From: Actinoplanes siamensis
GTDB taxonomy: Bacteria; Actinomycetota; Actinomycetes; Mycobacteriales; Micromonosporaceae
Length of the DNA stretch: 64,000 nt
Assembly (NCBI RefSeq): GCF_016862395.1
Contig: NZ_BOMW01000014.1
Span: forward strand, 124,001 to 188,000
Direction of reading: 5' to 3'
Made by a program: the position numbers and the translations under genes. Each line of letters begins with the position of its first letter. Within the stretch, counting starts at the first letter, position 1. Positions 28,195 to 36,455 of this stretch are shown here, one piece after another. A model generated the notes under the pieces. The model saw only the letters and a list, made by a program, of their open reading frames with translations, was not told where the DNA came from and did not search any database.

Positions 28195-28827
28195 ATGACG
28201 GACCGCGACGTAGTGGTGATCGGCGGCTCGCTGGGCGCCCTGCAGGCGGCTGCCACCCTGCTCGGGAAGTTGCCCGCGGACCTGTCCGCCGCGCTGCTGA
28301 TCGTCGTCACCCCGGCACGGGCACGTGACTTCGCGATGTTCGACAGTGCCGGGCCGTTGCCGGCCGTGGTGGCGGTCGACGGCGACGTACTGCGACCGGG
28401 ACAGATCCATGTCGCCGGGCCGGATCGGCATCTGCTGCTGGGCCCCGACGACCGCGTCCGGCTCAGCTCCGCGCCGCACTACAACCGGCTCCGCCCGGCG
28501 GTGGACCCGCTGCTGCTCAGCGCCGCGCGCTGGGGCGGTCCGCGCACGGTCGGCATCCTGCTGTCCGGAGTGTTCGACGACGGCGTCGCAGGGCTGGCGG
28601 CGCTCGGCATGCACGGTGGCGTGCTCGCCGTCCAGGACCCCGCGGACGCCGCCTACCCCGATCTGCCGGCCACCGCGACGCGTATGCACCCGCACCAGGT
28701 GGGCACGGCCGCCGCACTGGCGGCCGCCCTGCCGGAACTGCTCAAAACACCGGGAACCGCGCCGACCGCGCCCGATCCGGCACTGGTCAAGGAGACCGAC
28801 ATCCTCATCCATGTGGCCGGAACCTAG
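28195..28827 (+). CDS. CheB-like methylesterase-fold protein lacking the catalytic His
   Basis: A 210-aa single-domain protein with the CheB methylesterase fold. The nucleophile is conserved in VIGGSLGAL (Ser12) and the acid region in ILLSGVFDDGVAGL. PGQIHVAGPDRHLLLG and RLRPAVDPLLLSAA are CheB hallmarks. Where CheB has the catalytic His (IVQHMP), this reads IVVTPA with Thr39. There is no receiver domain and no chemotaxis gene nearby. Probably not a classical esterase; stand-alone CheB-like proteins occur with signalling kinases in actinobacteria. Confidence 0.78.
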   Translation: MTDRDVVVIGGSLGALQAAATLLGKLPADLSAALLIVVTPARARDFAMFDSAGPLPAVVAVDGDVLRPGQIHVAGPDRHLLLGPDDRVRLSSAPHYNRLRPAVDPLLLSAARWGGPRTVGILLSGVFDDGVAGLAALGMHGGVLAVQDPADAAYPDLPATATRMHPHQVGTAAALAAALPELLKTPGTAPTAPDPALVKETDILIHVAGT

Positions 28828-29183
28828 GGCGCGGCGGGTGCCGACCGTCAGATGCGGTGGTTGCGATGCCGCGCACGCCCACCACGGCACCACCAGGCAT
28901 CCCCCGAGGCGACCTCGACCGTCCGGTGACGGCGGCGTGGCGGGGCGTCCCCAGGCGCCGGAACCGTACGCCCGTCGTGCGGCTGATGATGGGGATTGCG
29001 GAACTTTACGCCATCGGTGAAGCGGTTCGTGGGCCGCTGAGCTGGGCCGCGGCGATGGGGCCGTACCAACAAATCAGGTTTTCTCGGTATTTGATAGTGA
29101 CGTCGTTCGGGTGGTGCGTGGCACGGGCCCGCCGGTGGCGCCGGGTAAGTTCTGACGGGCCCGGAGCGGAAAGGGGCGTGCCT
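28828..29183. other. intergenic region before permease pair
   Basis: 356 bp with a conspicuous AT-rich patch at about 29068-29102 that probably holds the promoter of the permease operon. No clear -35/-10 pair and no Zur box could be identified, although related permease pairs are zinc-regulated in Streptomyces. Confidence 0.35.
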
Positions 29184-30170
29184 GTGGTGACGACGTCGAC
29201 GAGCCCGGACTCGGAGAAGAACACGACGATCGGCTCGCTCGAGGTGCTGGCCGTCGTGCTGGTGCTGCTGGTGCTGGCCCGCGGCCGGATCGCCGGGCTG
29301 CTCTCCGGGGCCGCCCTGCAGACCTGGGCGACGGTGTTCGTCTCCGTGCTGGTCCAGGCGGTGCCGTTCCTGGTCTTCGGGGTGGTGCTCTCCGCGGTCA
29401 TCGCGGTGTTCGTGCCCCGCGGATTCTGGGCCCGCGCGCTGCCCCGCCATCCCGCGCTGGCCGTGCCCGCCGCCGGTGTCGCCGGCGTGATCCTGCCCGG
29501 CTGCGAGTGCGGAAGCGTGCCCATCGCCGGCTCGCTGATCAGACGTGGCGTCACCCCGGCCGCGGCGCTGGCGTTCCTGCTGGCCGCCCCGGCGATCAAC
29601 CCGATCGTGCTCACCGCGACGGTGATCGCCTTCCCCGGCCAGCCGCAGATGGCTGTCGCCCGGGGCGTCGCCAGCCTGGTCGTCGCGGTCGCGATGGGCT
29701 GGCTGTGGCTGCGCATCGGCCGCCCGGAGTGGATCAAGCTGCCGCACCGCCCCGACCTGGACGACACGTCCCGGGCGCGCGCGTTCTGGGCGGCGTGCCG
29801 CCACGACATCATGCACGCCGGCGGCTTCCTGGTGCTGGGCGCGGCCGCGGCGGCCACCATCAACGTGGTCGTCCCGGCGAGGTGGCTGCAGAGCCTGGCG
29901 GGCGACCCGGTCATCTCGGTCCTGGCCCTGGCCACCCTCGCCGTCCTGCTCTCCATCTGCAGCGAGGCGGACGCCTTCGTCGCGGCCTCGCTGTCCCAGT
30001 TCTCCCTGACGTCCCGCCTGGTCTTCCTGGTGGTCGGCCCGATGGTCGACCTCAAGCTGATCTCCATGCAGACCGGCGTCTTCGGCAGGGGCTTCGCCGT
30101 CCGCTTCGCCCCCACGACGTTCGTGGCCGCCATCCTGATCGGCTCGGCCTTCGGCCTGGTGCTGTTGTGA
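29184..30170 (+). CDS. YraQ/DUF318-family permease
   Basis: About 328 aa with eight or more hydrophobic helices. It carries paired Cys motifs GCECGSVPIAGSLIRRG and, in the second half, CSEADAFVAASL, typical of the UPF0718/DUF318 permeases. AAPAINPIVLTAT is also characteristic. AAGGGG lies seven bases before the GTG at 29184 (an alternative GTG is at 29187). Its stop overlaps the next gene, which encodes the usual TIGR03943 partner. Role unproven; such pairs are proposed metal or metal-chaperone exporters or importers. Confidence 0.85.
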   Translation: MVTTSTSPDSEKNTTIGSLEVLAVVLVLLVLARGRIAGLLSGAALQTWATVFVSVLVQAVPFLVFGVVLSAVIAVFVPRGFWARALPRHPALAVPAAGVAGVILPGCECGSVPIAGSLIRRGVTPAAALAFLLAAPAINPIVLTATVIAFPGQPQMAVARGVASLVVAVAMGWLWLRIGRPEWIKLPHRPDLDDTSRARAFWAACRHDIMHAGGFLVLGAAAAATINVVVPARWLQSLAGDPVISVLALATLAVLLSICSEADAFVAASLSQFSLTSRLVFLVVGPMVDLKLISMQTGVFGRGFAVRFAPTTFVAAILIGSAFGLVLL

Positions 30171-31075
30171 GCCGGCTGACCCAGGCAGTCGTCATGCTGC
30201 TGTTCGGCGGCGCCGTCATCAAGGCGACCGTCACGGACGTCTTCCTCCGCTACGTCAAGGAGGGCCTGCGGCCCTTCCTCCTCCTTGCGGGCATCCTGTT
30301 GGTCGCGGCCGCGGCAATGACGATGTGGTACGACCTCCGCGCCGCCCGCCGTCCAGAACCCGCCGCTCCCGCTGACGGTTCCGCCGCCCCTGTCGATGGC
30401 TCCGCTTCGGAAGTCGCTGCTCTTCCTGGCGGCTTCGCTTCGGAACCAGCCGCTTCTTCGGGCGGCTCTGCTCCGGAGGGCCCCACTTCTGTCGGCGGCT
30501 CCGCTCCGGAAGTCGCCGCTCCCGTCGACGGCTCCGGGGGCGGCGGCGCGCACGACCATGACAACGGGCATGGCCACGGGCACCACGAGCCGCGGGTAGG
30601 GTGGCTGCTCCTGCTCCCCGTGCTGGGCCTATTGTTGATCTCGCCGCCGGCGCTCGGCTCGTTCGCGGCCAACCAGGCCGGCAGTGTCGGCCCGGCCGCC
30701 GCCTCGGACTATCCGCCCCTGCCGGCCGGCGACCCGGTGGAACTGAGCCTGCTGGACTACGCCTCCCGCGCGGTCTTCGACGGCGGCCGGAGCCTGGCCG
30801 GCCGCGACGTTAAGCTGACCGGCTTCATCACTCCCGGCCCGGACGGCAAGCCGATGCTGGCCCGCATCGTCCTCACCTGCTGCGCCGCGGACGGCCGCCC
30901 GATCAAAGTCGGTCTGACCGGCGCCCCGATCGACGCGCCACCGGACGCCTGGGTCGAGGTGGTCGGCGTGTACCGCGGCGAGGTGGGCTCGGATCCGGTG
31001 AACAAGGCGCAGGTCGCCTACCTCGACATCAAGTCCTGGCAGGAGATCGACCAGCCGAAGCAGCCATACGCCTGA
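30167..31075 (+). CDS. TIGR03943-family permease partner with His-rich linker
   Basis: A 302-aa protein starting at a GTG that overlaps the YraQ-type stop (GTGA). Two N-terminal helices (about 5-50) are followed by a long linker of degenerate Ser/Gly/Ala/Pro repeats. The linker ends in a His-rich cluster (AHDHDNGHGHGHH, about residues 125-137) that could bind zinc or copper. Then come a third helix and an extracytoplasmic domain with LTCCAADGRP (CC pair) as in the family. The linker repeats look like a small tandem expansion. Confidence 0.82.
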   Translation: MSRLTQAVVMLLFGGAVIKATVTDVFLRYVKEGLRPFLLLAGILLVAAAAMTMWYDLRAARRPEPAAPADGSAAPVDGSASEVAALPGGFASEPAASSGGSAPEGPTSVGGSAPEVAAPVDGSGGGGAHDHDNGHGHGHHEPRVGWLLLLPVLGLLLISPPALGSFAANQAGSVGPAAASDYPPLPAGDPVELSLLDYASRAVFDGGRSLAGRDVKLTGFITPGPDGKPMLARIVLTCCAADGRPIKVGLTGAPIDAPPDAWVEVVGVYRGEVGSDPVNKAQVAYLDIKSWQEIDQPKQPYA

Positions 31076-31137
31076 CCGCGCGCCGCCCTGCCCGCGCGAT
31101 CCTGTCCGTGCGGCCCTCCTGGTGCTGTCTCGCCCGC

Positions 31138-31263
31138 GCTGCCCCGCCGGCCCGCGCTGCCCTGCCGGCCTGCGCTGCCCTGCCGGCCTGCGCTGCCCTG
31201 CCGGCCTGCGCTGCCCTGCCGGCCTGCGCTGCCCCGCCGGCCTGCGCCGCCCCGCGCCGCCCT
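31138..31263. repeat. 18-bp GC-rich minisatellite
   Basis: Six near-identical 18-bp units (GCTGCCCTGCCGGCCTGC) in tandem from 31138 to 31245, plus a degenerate seventh. It fills the 327-bp gene-free gap after 31075. Open frames across it encode only the repeat and are not credible genes. Confidence 0.9.
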
Positions 31264-31402
31264 GCCCGCGCGATTCCTCTCGCCTGCGCCGCCTCGCGCC
31301 CTTTGCGTTCCGGATGTGCGGACGATGGACGCGAGTTTCTGTGATGGTTTCGAAATGATCGAACACTGACACGGCAATTTCCGGAAGCGGGATGATTGAT
31401 GC

Positions 31403-32380
31403 ATGAGACAGTTGTCGCTGTTCAGCGGAGCGGAACTCTCCGGAATGCGTGACCGCACGCTGCGCCGCAATTATTCGGCCGAGGCGGAGAAGTTCCGTAG
31501 CGAGCATCAGCGTCATCGGGATTGGGGCCTGAAGCGGCGTCATGCCGAGAAGCTACGACGAATACAGCAGAGTCGCACTGCGCAGCCGACCCGCTCTGCG
31601 TCGCCGGCCTGCCTGGGGCAGCCGACCCGCTCGGCGTCGGCGCTGGCCTGCCTGTCGCAGCCGATTCGCTCCGTGCAGGCGACCCGCTCTGGGTCGTCGA
31701 TTCGCTCCGTGCATCCGACCTGCTCTGGGTCGTCGATTCGCTCCGCGCGGCCAACTCCGTCTGCATTGCCTAACCGCCCGGCCCCGCGGGTCTCCTCCCG
31801 GGAGATAGCGTCTTCTTCTTTTTCCTCGGCCGGGTCGAGGCGGGATTTCTTGAATATTGTGGTTGCTGTTCGATGGTGCTCAAGGTGGCACTCGGCGTCG
31901 TTTCCCTGCCGCCGGGTCGGCTTGGGTCACCGTGCCCTCGGCCGCCGTGCCTCTCCTTGGCACGGCTGGCCGCGCTATTCACCCGCGGATCGTCGCGGTG
32001 CCCCGCCTGTGTCCGGGGTTGGCCTGTGTCCGGGGTTCGCGTGCGTCCGGGGTTGGCGTGCGTCCGGGGTTGGCGTGCGCCCGGGGTTGGCGTGCGCCCG
32101 CGGTTCGCCCGCGCCCGCGGTTCGCCCGCGTCCGCGGGTCTGCGCGTCCATGCGCTGGGCTGCTTCCGTGCCGCTGCGTGTTCGGGTTGTGCGCCGTGGT
32201 CGCGGTGCGCCGATCCGCTTCTGCTCGACCCTGGGGTGTTCGCTTCTCGCGGTGGGGCGGGTTCTTGGCGTGGGGCGGGTTCTTGGCGTGGGACGGGTTC
32301 AGATGGTGCGTAGGTCCAGGCTGTTCCGGACGAAGGAGGACTGGTCGCCGGTGGACCACCACAGGACGCCGGCCCGGTAG
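31403..32380 (+). CDS. small conserved actinobacterial protein with read-through repeat tail
   Basis: The first about 58 residues (MRQLSLFSGAELSGMRDRT ... RHRDWGLKRRHAEKLRRI) look like a compact, basic, conserved family of about 70-90 aa known from Micromonosporaceae; function unknown. The frame continues through GC-rich tandem repeats (Ser/Arg/Pro-rich) to a stop at 32380, overlapping the converging gene by 82 bp. The tail probably arose when repeat growth displaced the original stop. Whether the full 325 aa is made is doubtful. ATG at 31403; no strong ribosome-binding site. Confidence 0.5.
   Translation: MRQLSLFSGAELSGMRDRTLRRNYSAEAEKFRSEHQRHRDWGLKRRHAEKLRRIQQSRTAQPTRSASPACLGQPTRSASALACLSQPIRSVQATRSGSSIRSVHPTCSGSSIRSARPTPSALPNRPAPRVSSREIASSSFSSAGSRRDFLNIVVAVRWCSRWHSASFPCRRVGLGHRALGRRASPWHGWPRYSPADRRGAPPVSGVGLCPGFACVRGWRASGVGVRPGLACARGSPAPAVRPRPRVCASMRWAASVPLRVRVVRRGRGAPIRFCSTLGCSLLAVGRVLGVGRVLGVGRVQMVRRSRLFRTKEDWSPVDHHRTPAR
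31575..31755. repeat. imperfect tandem repeat of about 35 bp
   Basis: Units built around CCGACCCGCTCTGGGTCGTC and GATTCGCTCCGTGCA recur four to five times with drift. The two best copies (about 31680-31749) differ at few positions. Confidence 0.7.
32009..32138. repeat. 17-bp tandem repeat
   Basis: Seven 17-bp units (GCGTCCGGGGTTGGCGT and variants) from 32009 to 32127 with a partial eighth. Since 17 is not a multiple of three, the array rotates the reading frame, arguing against selection on a protein. Confidence 0.85.
32250..32300. repeat. 18-bp tandem repeat, about 2.7 copies
   Basis: GGGGCGGGTTCTTGGCGT occurs twice in tandem, followed by a partial copy that ends at the stop of the converging gene. 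Confidence 0.7.
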
Positions 32381-33372
32381 GAGATGTTGCCGGCGTCCGG
32401 GCTCACCAGGATCGTGTGGCGGTTGCTGAGGTCGTAGATTCGTAGTTCCTGGTTTCCGGTCAGTTCTGACTGGGCCGTCACCTCGGCCAGGATGTCGAAG
32501 CGGTCCAGGACTGCCACGTCGGGGATGACCGTGGCGACCGTGCCCTCGGCTACCTTGCGGCGGGCGGAGCCGTCGGGGTGGGACAAATCTATCCGTGAGT
32601 AGCCGTCGTCGTTGATGGAGACCATCTGGCACCAGGCGGGGCTGCACGACGTGACCGTGCGGTCCGTTGACGGGACCGCGACGGTCTCGCCGGTGGTCAG
32701 GTTGCGCAGGGTGGTGGCGCCGCGGGCGGAGGTCTGGCCGTCGACCGCCCATGGCCAGGTGGACAGGCCCCAGGTGCCCTTCTCCGTCGTGACCGTCACC
32801 TTGCCGCCGTCCAGCGGGACCGAGCGGAACTCAGTGGTGTCGCCGGTGCCGCTGGCCACCCAGTGGACTTTGCCGTCCGCGATGACCAGGTCGTTCTGGG
32901 TGTCGTAGAACTGCATGGCGCCGGCTTCGGCGGTCAGCATCCGGGGTTCGGTGGCGCCGGTCAGGTCGCCGGTCCAGATCTGCTGCCTGCCGTTGACACT
33001 CTCGACCCAGACCAGCGTTTCTCCGGTGCTGGTGAGGGCCGTGAACGGGGCTCGGTGCTCGGCCGGCACCTCGCGCAGCTCGCGCAGCCCGCCGTCGGAC
33101 TGGCGGAGGATCAGGCGCAGGATTTTGCCGTCCTGGCTCTGGGCGGTGCCGATCGCGGTGCGGGCGTCCAGGAAGAGGGCGGGGGAGAAGTCACTGCCGT
33201 CCGGCAGCTTCGACGGGATGCTGCCGCGCTGCGCGTTCGGCCAGGCGGTGCTCAGGGCCAGCGGGACCGGCTCGCCGGACTGGGCGGGAGAGCCGAAGAG
33301 CAGGGCGGCGCCTGCGGCGAGGGCGACCCCGAGCCCGATCAGCGTGCGGGTGAGGCGTCCACGGTCCGGCAT
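32299..33372 (-). CDS. membrane-anchored or secreted beta-propeller-like protein
   Basis: A 357-aa protein with an N-terminal hydrophobic segment (about 10-28; LIGLGVALAAGAALLFG), a signal peptide or anchor. The remainder is predominantly beta, with repeated Trp/Gly blades (LVWVESVNGRQQIWTGDL, KVHWVASGTGDT, GVLWWSTGDQSS), consistent with a WD40/TolB-like propeller outside the cell. Two Cys lie in SCSPAWCQM. Hypothetical; no enzymatic motif. ATG at 33372. Confidence 0.72.
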   Translation of the reverse strand: MPDRGRLTRTLIGLGVALAAGAALLFGSPAQSGEPVPLALSTAWPNAQRGSIPSKLPDGSDFSPALFLDARTAIGTAQSQDGKILRLILRQSDGGLRELREVPAEHRAPFTALTSTGETLVWVESVNGRQQIWTGDLTGATEPRMLTAEAGAMQFYDTQNDLVIADGKVHWVASGTGDTTEFRSVPLDGGKVTVTTEKGTWGLSTWPWAVDGQTSARGATTLRNLTTGETVAVPSTDRTVTSCSPAWCQMVSINDDGYSRIDLSHPDGSARRKVAEGTVATVIPDVAVLDRFDILAEVTAQSELTGNQELRIYDLSNRHTILVSPDAGNISYRAGVLWWSTGDQSSFVRNSLDLRTI

Positions 33373-33418
33373 TGCGCGATGTTAGCCGACCAGCCCGCAC
33401 CGGAGCCCCAGCCAGAGG

Positions 33419-33560
33419 GCCACCGCGCCGAGAAGAGCCCGGAAGAGACGTTAGAGGCCACCGCCCCGAGAAGAGACGGGAGAGCTCACCGCGCCGAGAA
33501 GAGGCGAGAGCGGCCACCGCGCCGAGAGTGGGTGAGGACCACCGCGCCCGGTGAGAGGCG
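33419..33560. repeat. degenerate GCCACCGCGCCGAGAAGAG repeat
   Basis: About five copies of a core CCACCGCGCCGAGAAGAG with spacers of 28-37 bp fill the gap between the propeller gene and the MarR gene's 3' end. Confidence 0.65.
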
Positions 33561-33585
33561 GGAGGCGCCGCCGCGCGGGGCGCTC

Positions 33586-34017
33586 CTACCCGGACGGGCA
33601 GTTTCCCGGGCCGAGCGTGACCGAACCCACCAGCCCCGCGAAGAGCCGCCTGTCCCGGGGGCCGAGCGCGGCCGCGACGTCGGGCAGGCGCGCGTCGACA
33701 TCCTCGTACAACGCTCGCCCGATCTTCTTGCCCTCCGGGGTGGCCTCCAGGGTGACCACCCGGCGGTCCTGCTCCGAGGTGGTCCGGCGGACCAGGCCAC
33801 GGCTCTCGATCCGGTCGATGAGCTGGCTGAGCGCGGGCTTGGCCATGCCGAGCCGGGCGGCGAGGTCGGCCATCCGCCGCGGCCCGTCCTTGAGGGTGCA
33901 CAGCAGCAGGGACTGGGCGGGGGTGAGGTCGTGCTCGGCGCAGATCTGGGCATGGCGACGCTGGATCAGCCCGGCCAGTTCCAGAAGTTGGTGGCCGAAC
34001 CCCGGTTGCTGTTTCAC
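33586..34017 (-). CDS. MarR-family transcriptional regulator
   Basis: A 143-aa winged-helix repressor; MADLAARLGMAKPALSQLID is the recognition helix region and SEQDRRVVTLEATPEG the wing. The GTG at 34017 is chosen because GAAGGAG lies nine bases before it. An upstream in-frame GTG at 34074 falls inside an operator and would add 19 unconserved residues. Divergent from an Old Yellow Enzyme gene, with two inverted repeats between, so it probably represses both until an electrophile or similar ligand is sensed (inference). Confidence 0.85.
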   Translation of the reverse strand: MKQQPGFGHQLLELAGLIQRRHAQICAEHDLTPAQSLLLCTLKDGPRRMADLAARLGMAKPALSQLIDRIESRGLVRRTTSEQDRRVVTLEATPEGKKIGRALYEDVDARLPDVAAALGPRDRRLFAGLVGSVTLGPGNCPSG

Positions 34018-34068
34018 CTGCCCATTCTCCTTCCGCACCCGGTACCTCCCGCCATCGTACTTGCGGAT

Positions 34069-34105
34069 GTTCACGCCGTGAACTAAATTCGTTCACGGCG
34101 TGAAC
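34069..34105. promoter_or_regulatory. twin MarR operators
   Basis: GTTCACGCCGTGAAC (34069-34083) and GTTCACGGCGTGAAC (34091-34105) are two 15-bp palindromes that are reverse complements of each other, 22 bp centre to centre, about two helical turns. They lie between the divergent MarR and flavin-oxidoreductase starts. Confidence 0.75.
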
Positions 34106-34130
34106 CATTCACTGGATGAAGGATAGGCGC

Positions 34131-35204
34131 ATGGCAACGGCATTTGATGCGTACGACCTCAGCGGCACCAAGCTCGCCAACCGCATCGTGATGTCCCCGA
34201 TGACCCGCAACCGCGCGTTCGGGCCGGGCCTGAGCCCGACCGAGCTGAACGCGGAGTACTACGCCCAGCGCGCCTCGGCCGGTCTGATCATCACCGAGGG
34301 CACCCAGCCGTCCGCGGCCGGCCAGGGCTACATCAACACCCCGGGCCTGCACTCCGAGGAGCAGATCGCCGGCTGGCGCAAGGTCACCGACGCGGTGCAC
34401 GACGCGGGCGGCGTGATCTTCGCCCAGCTGATGCACAGCGGCCGGATCGGCCACCCCAGCGTGCTTCCCGGCGACCTGCACCCGGCCGGGCCGTCCCCGG
34501 TCGCGCCGGCCGGGCAGATCGTCACCCAGGACGGCCCGCAGGACATGGTCGCCCCCAAGGAGTTGACCGAGGCGGAGATCGCCGAGATCATCGCGGACTT
34601 CGCGAGCGCGGCCCGCAACGCGATCGCGGCCGGCTTCGACGGCGTCGAGATCCACGGCGCGAACGGCTACCTGGTCCACCAGTTCCTGTCGTCGAACGCG
34701 AACCGGCGCACCGACGGCTGGGGCGGCGACATCCAGGGTCGCATCCGCTTCGCCGTCGAGGTCACGACCGCGGTCGCCGACGCGATCGGCGCCAACCGGG
34801 TCGGCATCCGGGTCTCGCCCGGCAACGTGTTCAACGACATCGCCGAGGAGCACGTGGAGGAGCTCTACACGGCGCTGCTCGACCGGCTGGCCCCGCTGCG
34901 CCTGGCCTACCTGCACGTCGCCGAGGCCGCGGGCCGGGAGCTGACCAGGAAGCTGCGCGCCCAGTGGCCGGGCACGTACATCCTGAACCCGGGGACCTAC
35001 CCGAACCCGACCGGCCCGGACGACCTGGCCCTGATCGAGGACGGCACCGCCGACCTCATCTCGTTCGGCGCGCTGTTCCTGGCCAACCCGGACCTGCCGG
35101 CGCGGCTGGCGGCCGGTGGGCCGTTCAACACCCCGGACATGTCCAAGGCGTACGGCGGCGACCACACCGGCTACATCGACTACCCGGCGCTGGTGAAGGA
35201 CTGA
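34131..35204 (+). CDS. Old Yellow Enzyme-family alkene reductase (NemA-like)
   Basis: A 357-aa FMN-dependent TIM-barrel enzyme that reduces activated alkenes or nitro compounds with NAD(P)H. MSPMTRNRA is near the N-terminus. The substrate-binding His/Asn pair is in GVEIHGANGYLVHQFL, SNANRRTDGWGG is a family signature, and LISFGALFLANPDLP is near the C-terminus. ATG at 34131 (an ATG five codons upstream is also possible). Controlled by the divergent MarR protein. Confidence 0.9.
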   Translation: MATAFDAYDLSGTKLANRIVMSPMTRNRAFGPGLSPTELNAEYYAQRASAGLIITEGTQPSAAGQGYINTPGLHSEEQIAGWRKVTDAVHDAGGVIFAQLMHSGRIGHPSVLPGDLHPAGPSPVAPAGQIVTQDGPQDMVAPKELTEAEIAEIIADFASAARNAIAAGFDGVEIHGANGYLVHQFLSSNANRRTDGWGGDIQGRIRFAVEVTTAVADAIGANRVGIRVSPGNVFNDIAEEHVEELYTALLDRLAPLRLAYLHVAEAAGRELTRKLRAQWPGTYILNPGTYPNPTGPDDLALIEDGTADLISFGALFLANPDLPARLAAGGPFNTPDMSKAYGGDHTGYIDYPALVKD

Positions 35205-35256
35205 CCGTCCGGCCCCGGTGAAGAACCGGCCAGCCGGCGGGCGAGGAACTGACCAT

Positions 35257-35286
35257 CCGGCGCGGGCGGAGAACGGTCCGCGCCGG
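35257..35286. terminator. hairpin between convergent OYE and rtcB genes
   Basis: CCGGCGCGG and CCGCGCCGG pair over 9 bp with a 12-nt loop in the 93-bp gap between the two stops. Confidence 0.45.
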
Positions 35287-35297
35287 CCGGGAACTGG

Positions 35298-36455
35298 TCA
35301 GTCGCCTTTCACGTTGACCAGCTGACGCAGGGTGTGGCGGATCGAGACCAGGTCCGCCGCGTCCTGCATCACCACGTCGATCGGCTTGTAGGCCTGCGGG
35401 ATCTCGTCCAGGAAAGCGTCCGTGTCGCGGTACTCGATCCCTTTCATCGCGGCCCGCAACTGCTCCCGGGTGAACGTCCGGCGGGCCCTCGACCGTGAGT
35501 ACGCCCGGCCGGCCCCGTGCGGCGACGAGTTCAGCGCCTGCGCGTTGCCCTTGCCCACGACCACGTACGACGCGTCACCCATCGATCCCGGGATCAACCC
35601 CGGCACCCCGGGTCCCGCGTTGATCGCGCCCTTGCGGGACAGCCACACCCGCTTGCCGTAGTGCGTCTCCTGCTCGGTGTAGTTGTGGTGGCACTGCACC
35701 CGTTCCAGTTCCCGCACCGGCCCGCCGACGAACTCGGCGAAGCAGGCCACCACCCGGTCCATCATCTCGTCCCGGTTGGCCAGCGCGAAGTCCTGCGCCC
35801 AGCGCAGCTCCCGCAGGTACGCGTCGAACTGCCCGGTGCCCTCCTCCAGGTAGGCCAGGTCGCGGTCGGGCAGGTCGATCCGCCGCTGCGCCATCAGGTT
35901 CCGCGCGATCTGGATGTGATGGCTGGCGATCTTGTTGCCGACGCCGCGCGAGCCGGAGTGCAGGAACAGCCAGATCCGGCTCTGCTCGTCCTGGCACACC
36001 TCGATGAAGTGGTTGCCGCTGCCCAGCGAACCGAGTTGGAGCTTCCAGTTCTTCGCGTACTTCGCCGGGTCGAAGTCCGCCTTGTCGGCGAGAGCCGAAA
36101 CGCGCGCCTGGGCGGATTCGGTCAGCCTGCTGTTGTACGAGCCGGCCGACAGTGGTACCGCCCGCTCGATCGAGGTGCGCAGCGTCCCGAGGTCCGGGCG
36201 CAGGTCCTCGACCCGGTACTGGGTGCGCACGGCGGCCATCCCGCAGCCGATGTCGACGCCGACGGCGGCCGGGATCAGCGCGCCCAGCGTCGGGATCACC
36301 GAGCCGACGGTGGCGCCCTTGCCCAGGTGCGCGTCCGGCATCAGCGCGATGTGCGGATGGATGAAGGGCAGCCGGGACGCCTTCTCCGCCTGCGCCAGGG
36401 TCTCCGCCTCGATCAGGCTCGCCCAGTTGAGCAGCCGGTCGTTGATCTGCCGCAC
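35298..36455 (-). CDS. rtcB: RtcB-family RNA-splicing ligase
   Basis: A 385-aa ligase that joins 2',3'-cyclic phosphate and 5'-OH RNA ends using GTP and Mn2+. Metal and guanylate-site motifs are visible: MPDAHLGKGATVGSV, VGVDIGCGMAAV, GSLGSGNHFIEV, LHSGSRGVG, SPHGAGRAYSRS. The GTG at 36455 is preferred because GGAAGGAG lies seven bases upstream; the frame continues to 36494 without conservation. No archease or RtcA/RtcR genes are nearby. Confidence 0.93.
   Translation of the reverse strand: MRQINDRLLNWASLIEAETLAQAEKASRLPFIHPHIALMPDAHLGKGATVGSVIPTLGALIPAAVGVDIGCGMAAVRTQYRVEDLRPDLGTLRTSIERAVPLSAGSYNSRLTESAQARVSALADKADFDPAKYAKNWKLQLGSLGSGNHFIEVCQDEQSRIWLFLHSGSRGVGNKIASHHIQIARNLMAQRRIDLPDRDLAYLEEGTGQFDAYLRELRWAQDFALANRDEMMDRVVACFAEFVGGPVRELERVQCHHNYTEQETHYGKRVWLSRKGAINAGPGVPGLIPGSMGDASYVVVGKGNAQALNSSPHGAGRAYSRSRARRTFTREQLRAAMKGIEYRDTDAFLDEIPQAYKPIDVVMQDAADLVSIRHTLRQLVNVKGD

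Noticed and set aside
28828-29183. Zur-box or zinc-responsive promoter before the YraQ/TIGR03943 genes
   Set aside because: Family context suggests zinc control, but no sequence resembling the known actinobacterial Zur palindrome was found.
31138-31263. Regular repeats that might suggest a CRISPR array
   Set aside because: Units are directly adjacent with no unique spacers and no cas genes nearby; this is a minisatellite.
34018-34074. Upstream GTG (34074) as the MarR start
   Set aside because: It lies inside an operator palindrome, lacks a ribosome-binding site and adds 19 unconserved residues; GTG 34017 has GAAGGAG nine bases upstream.
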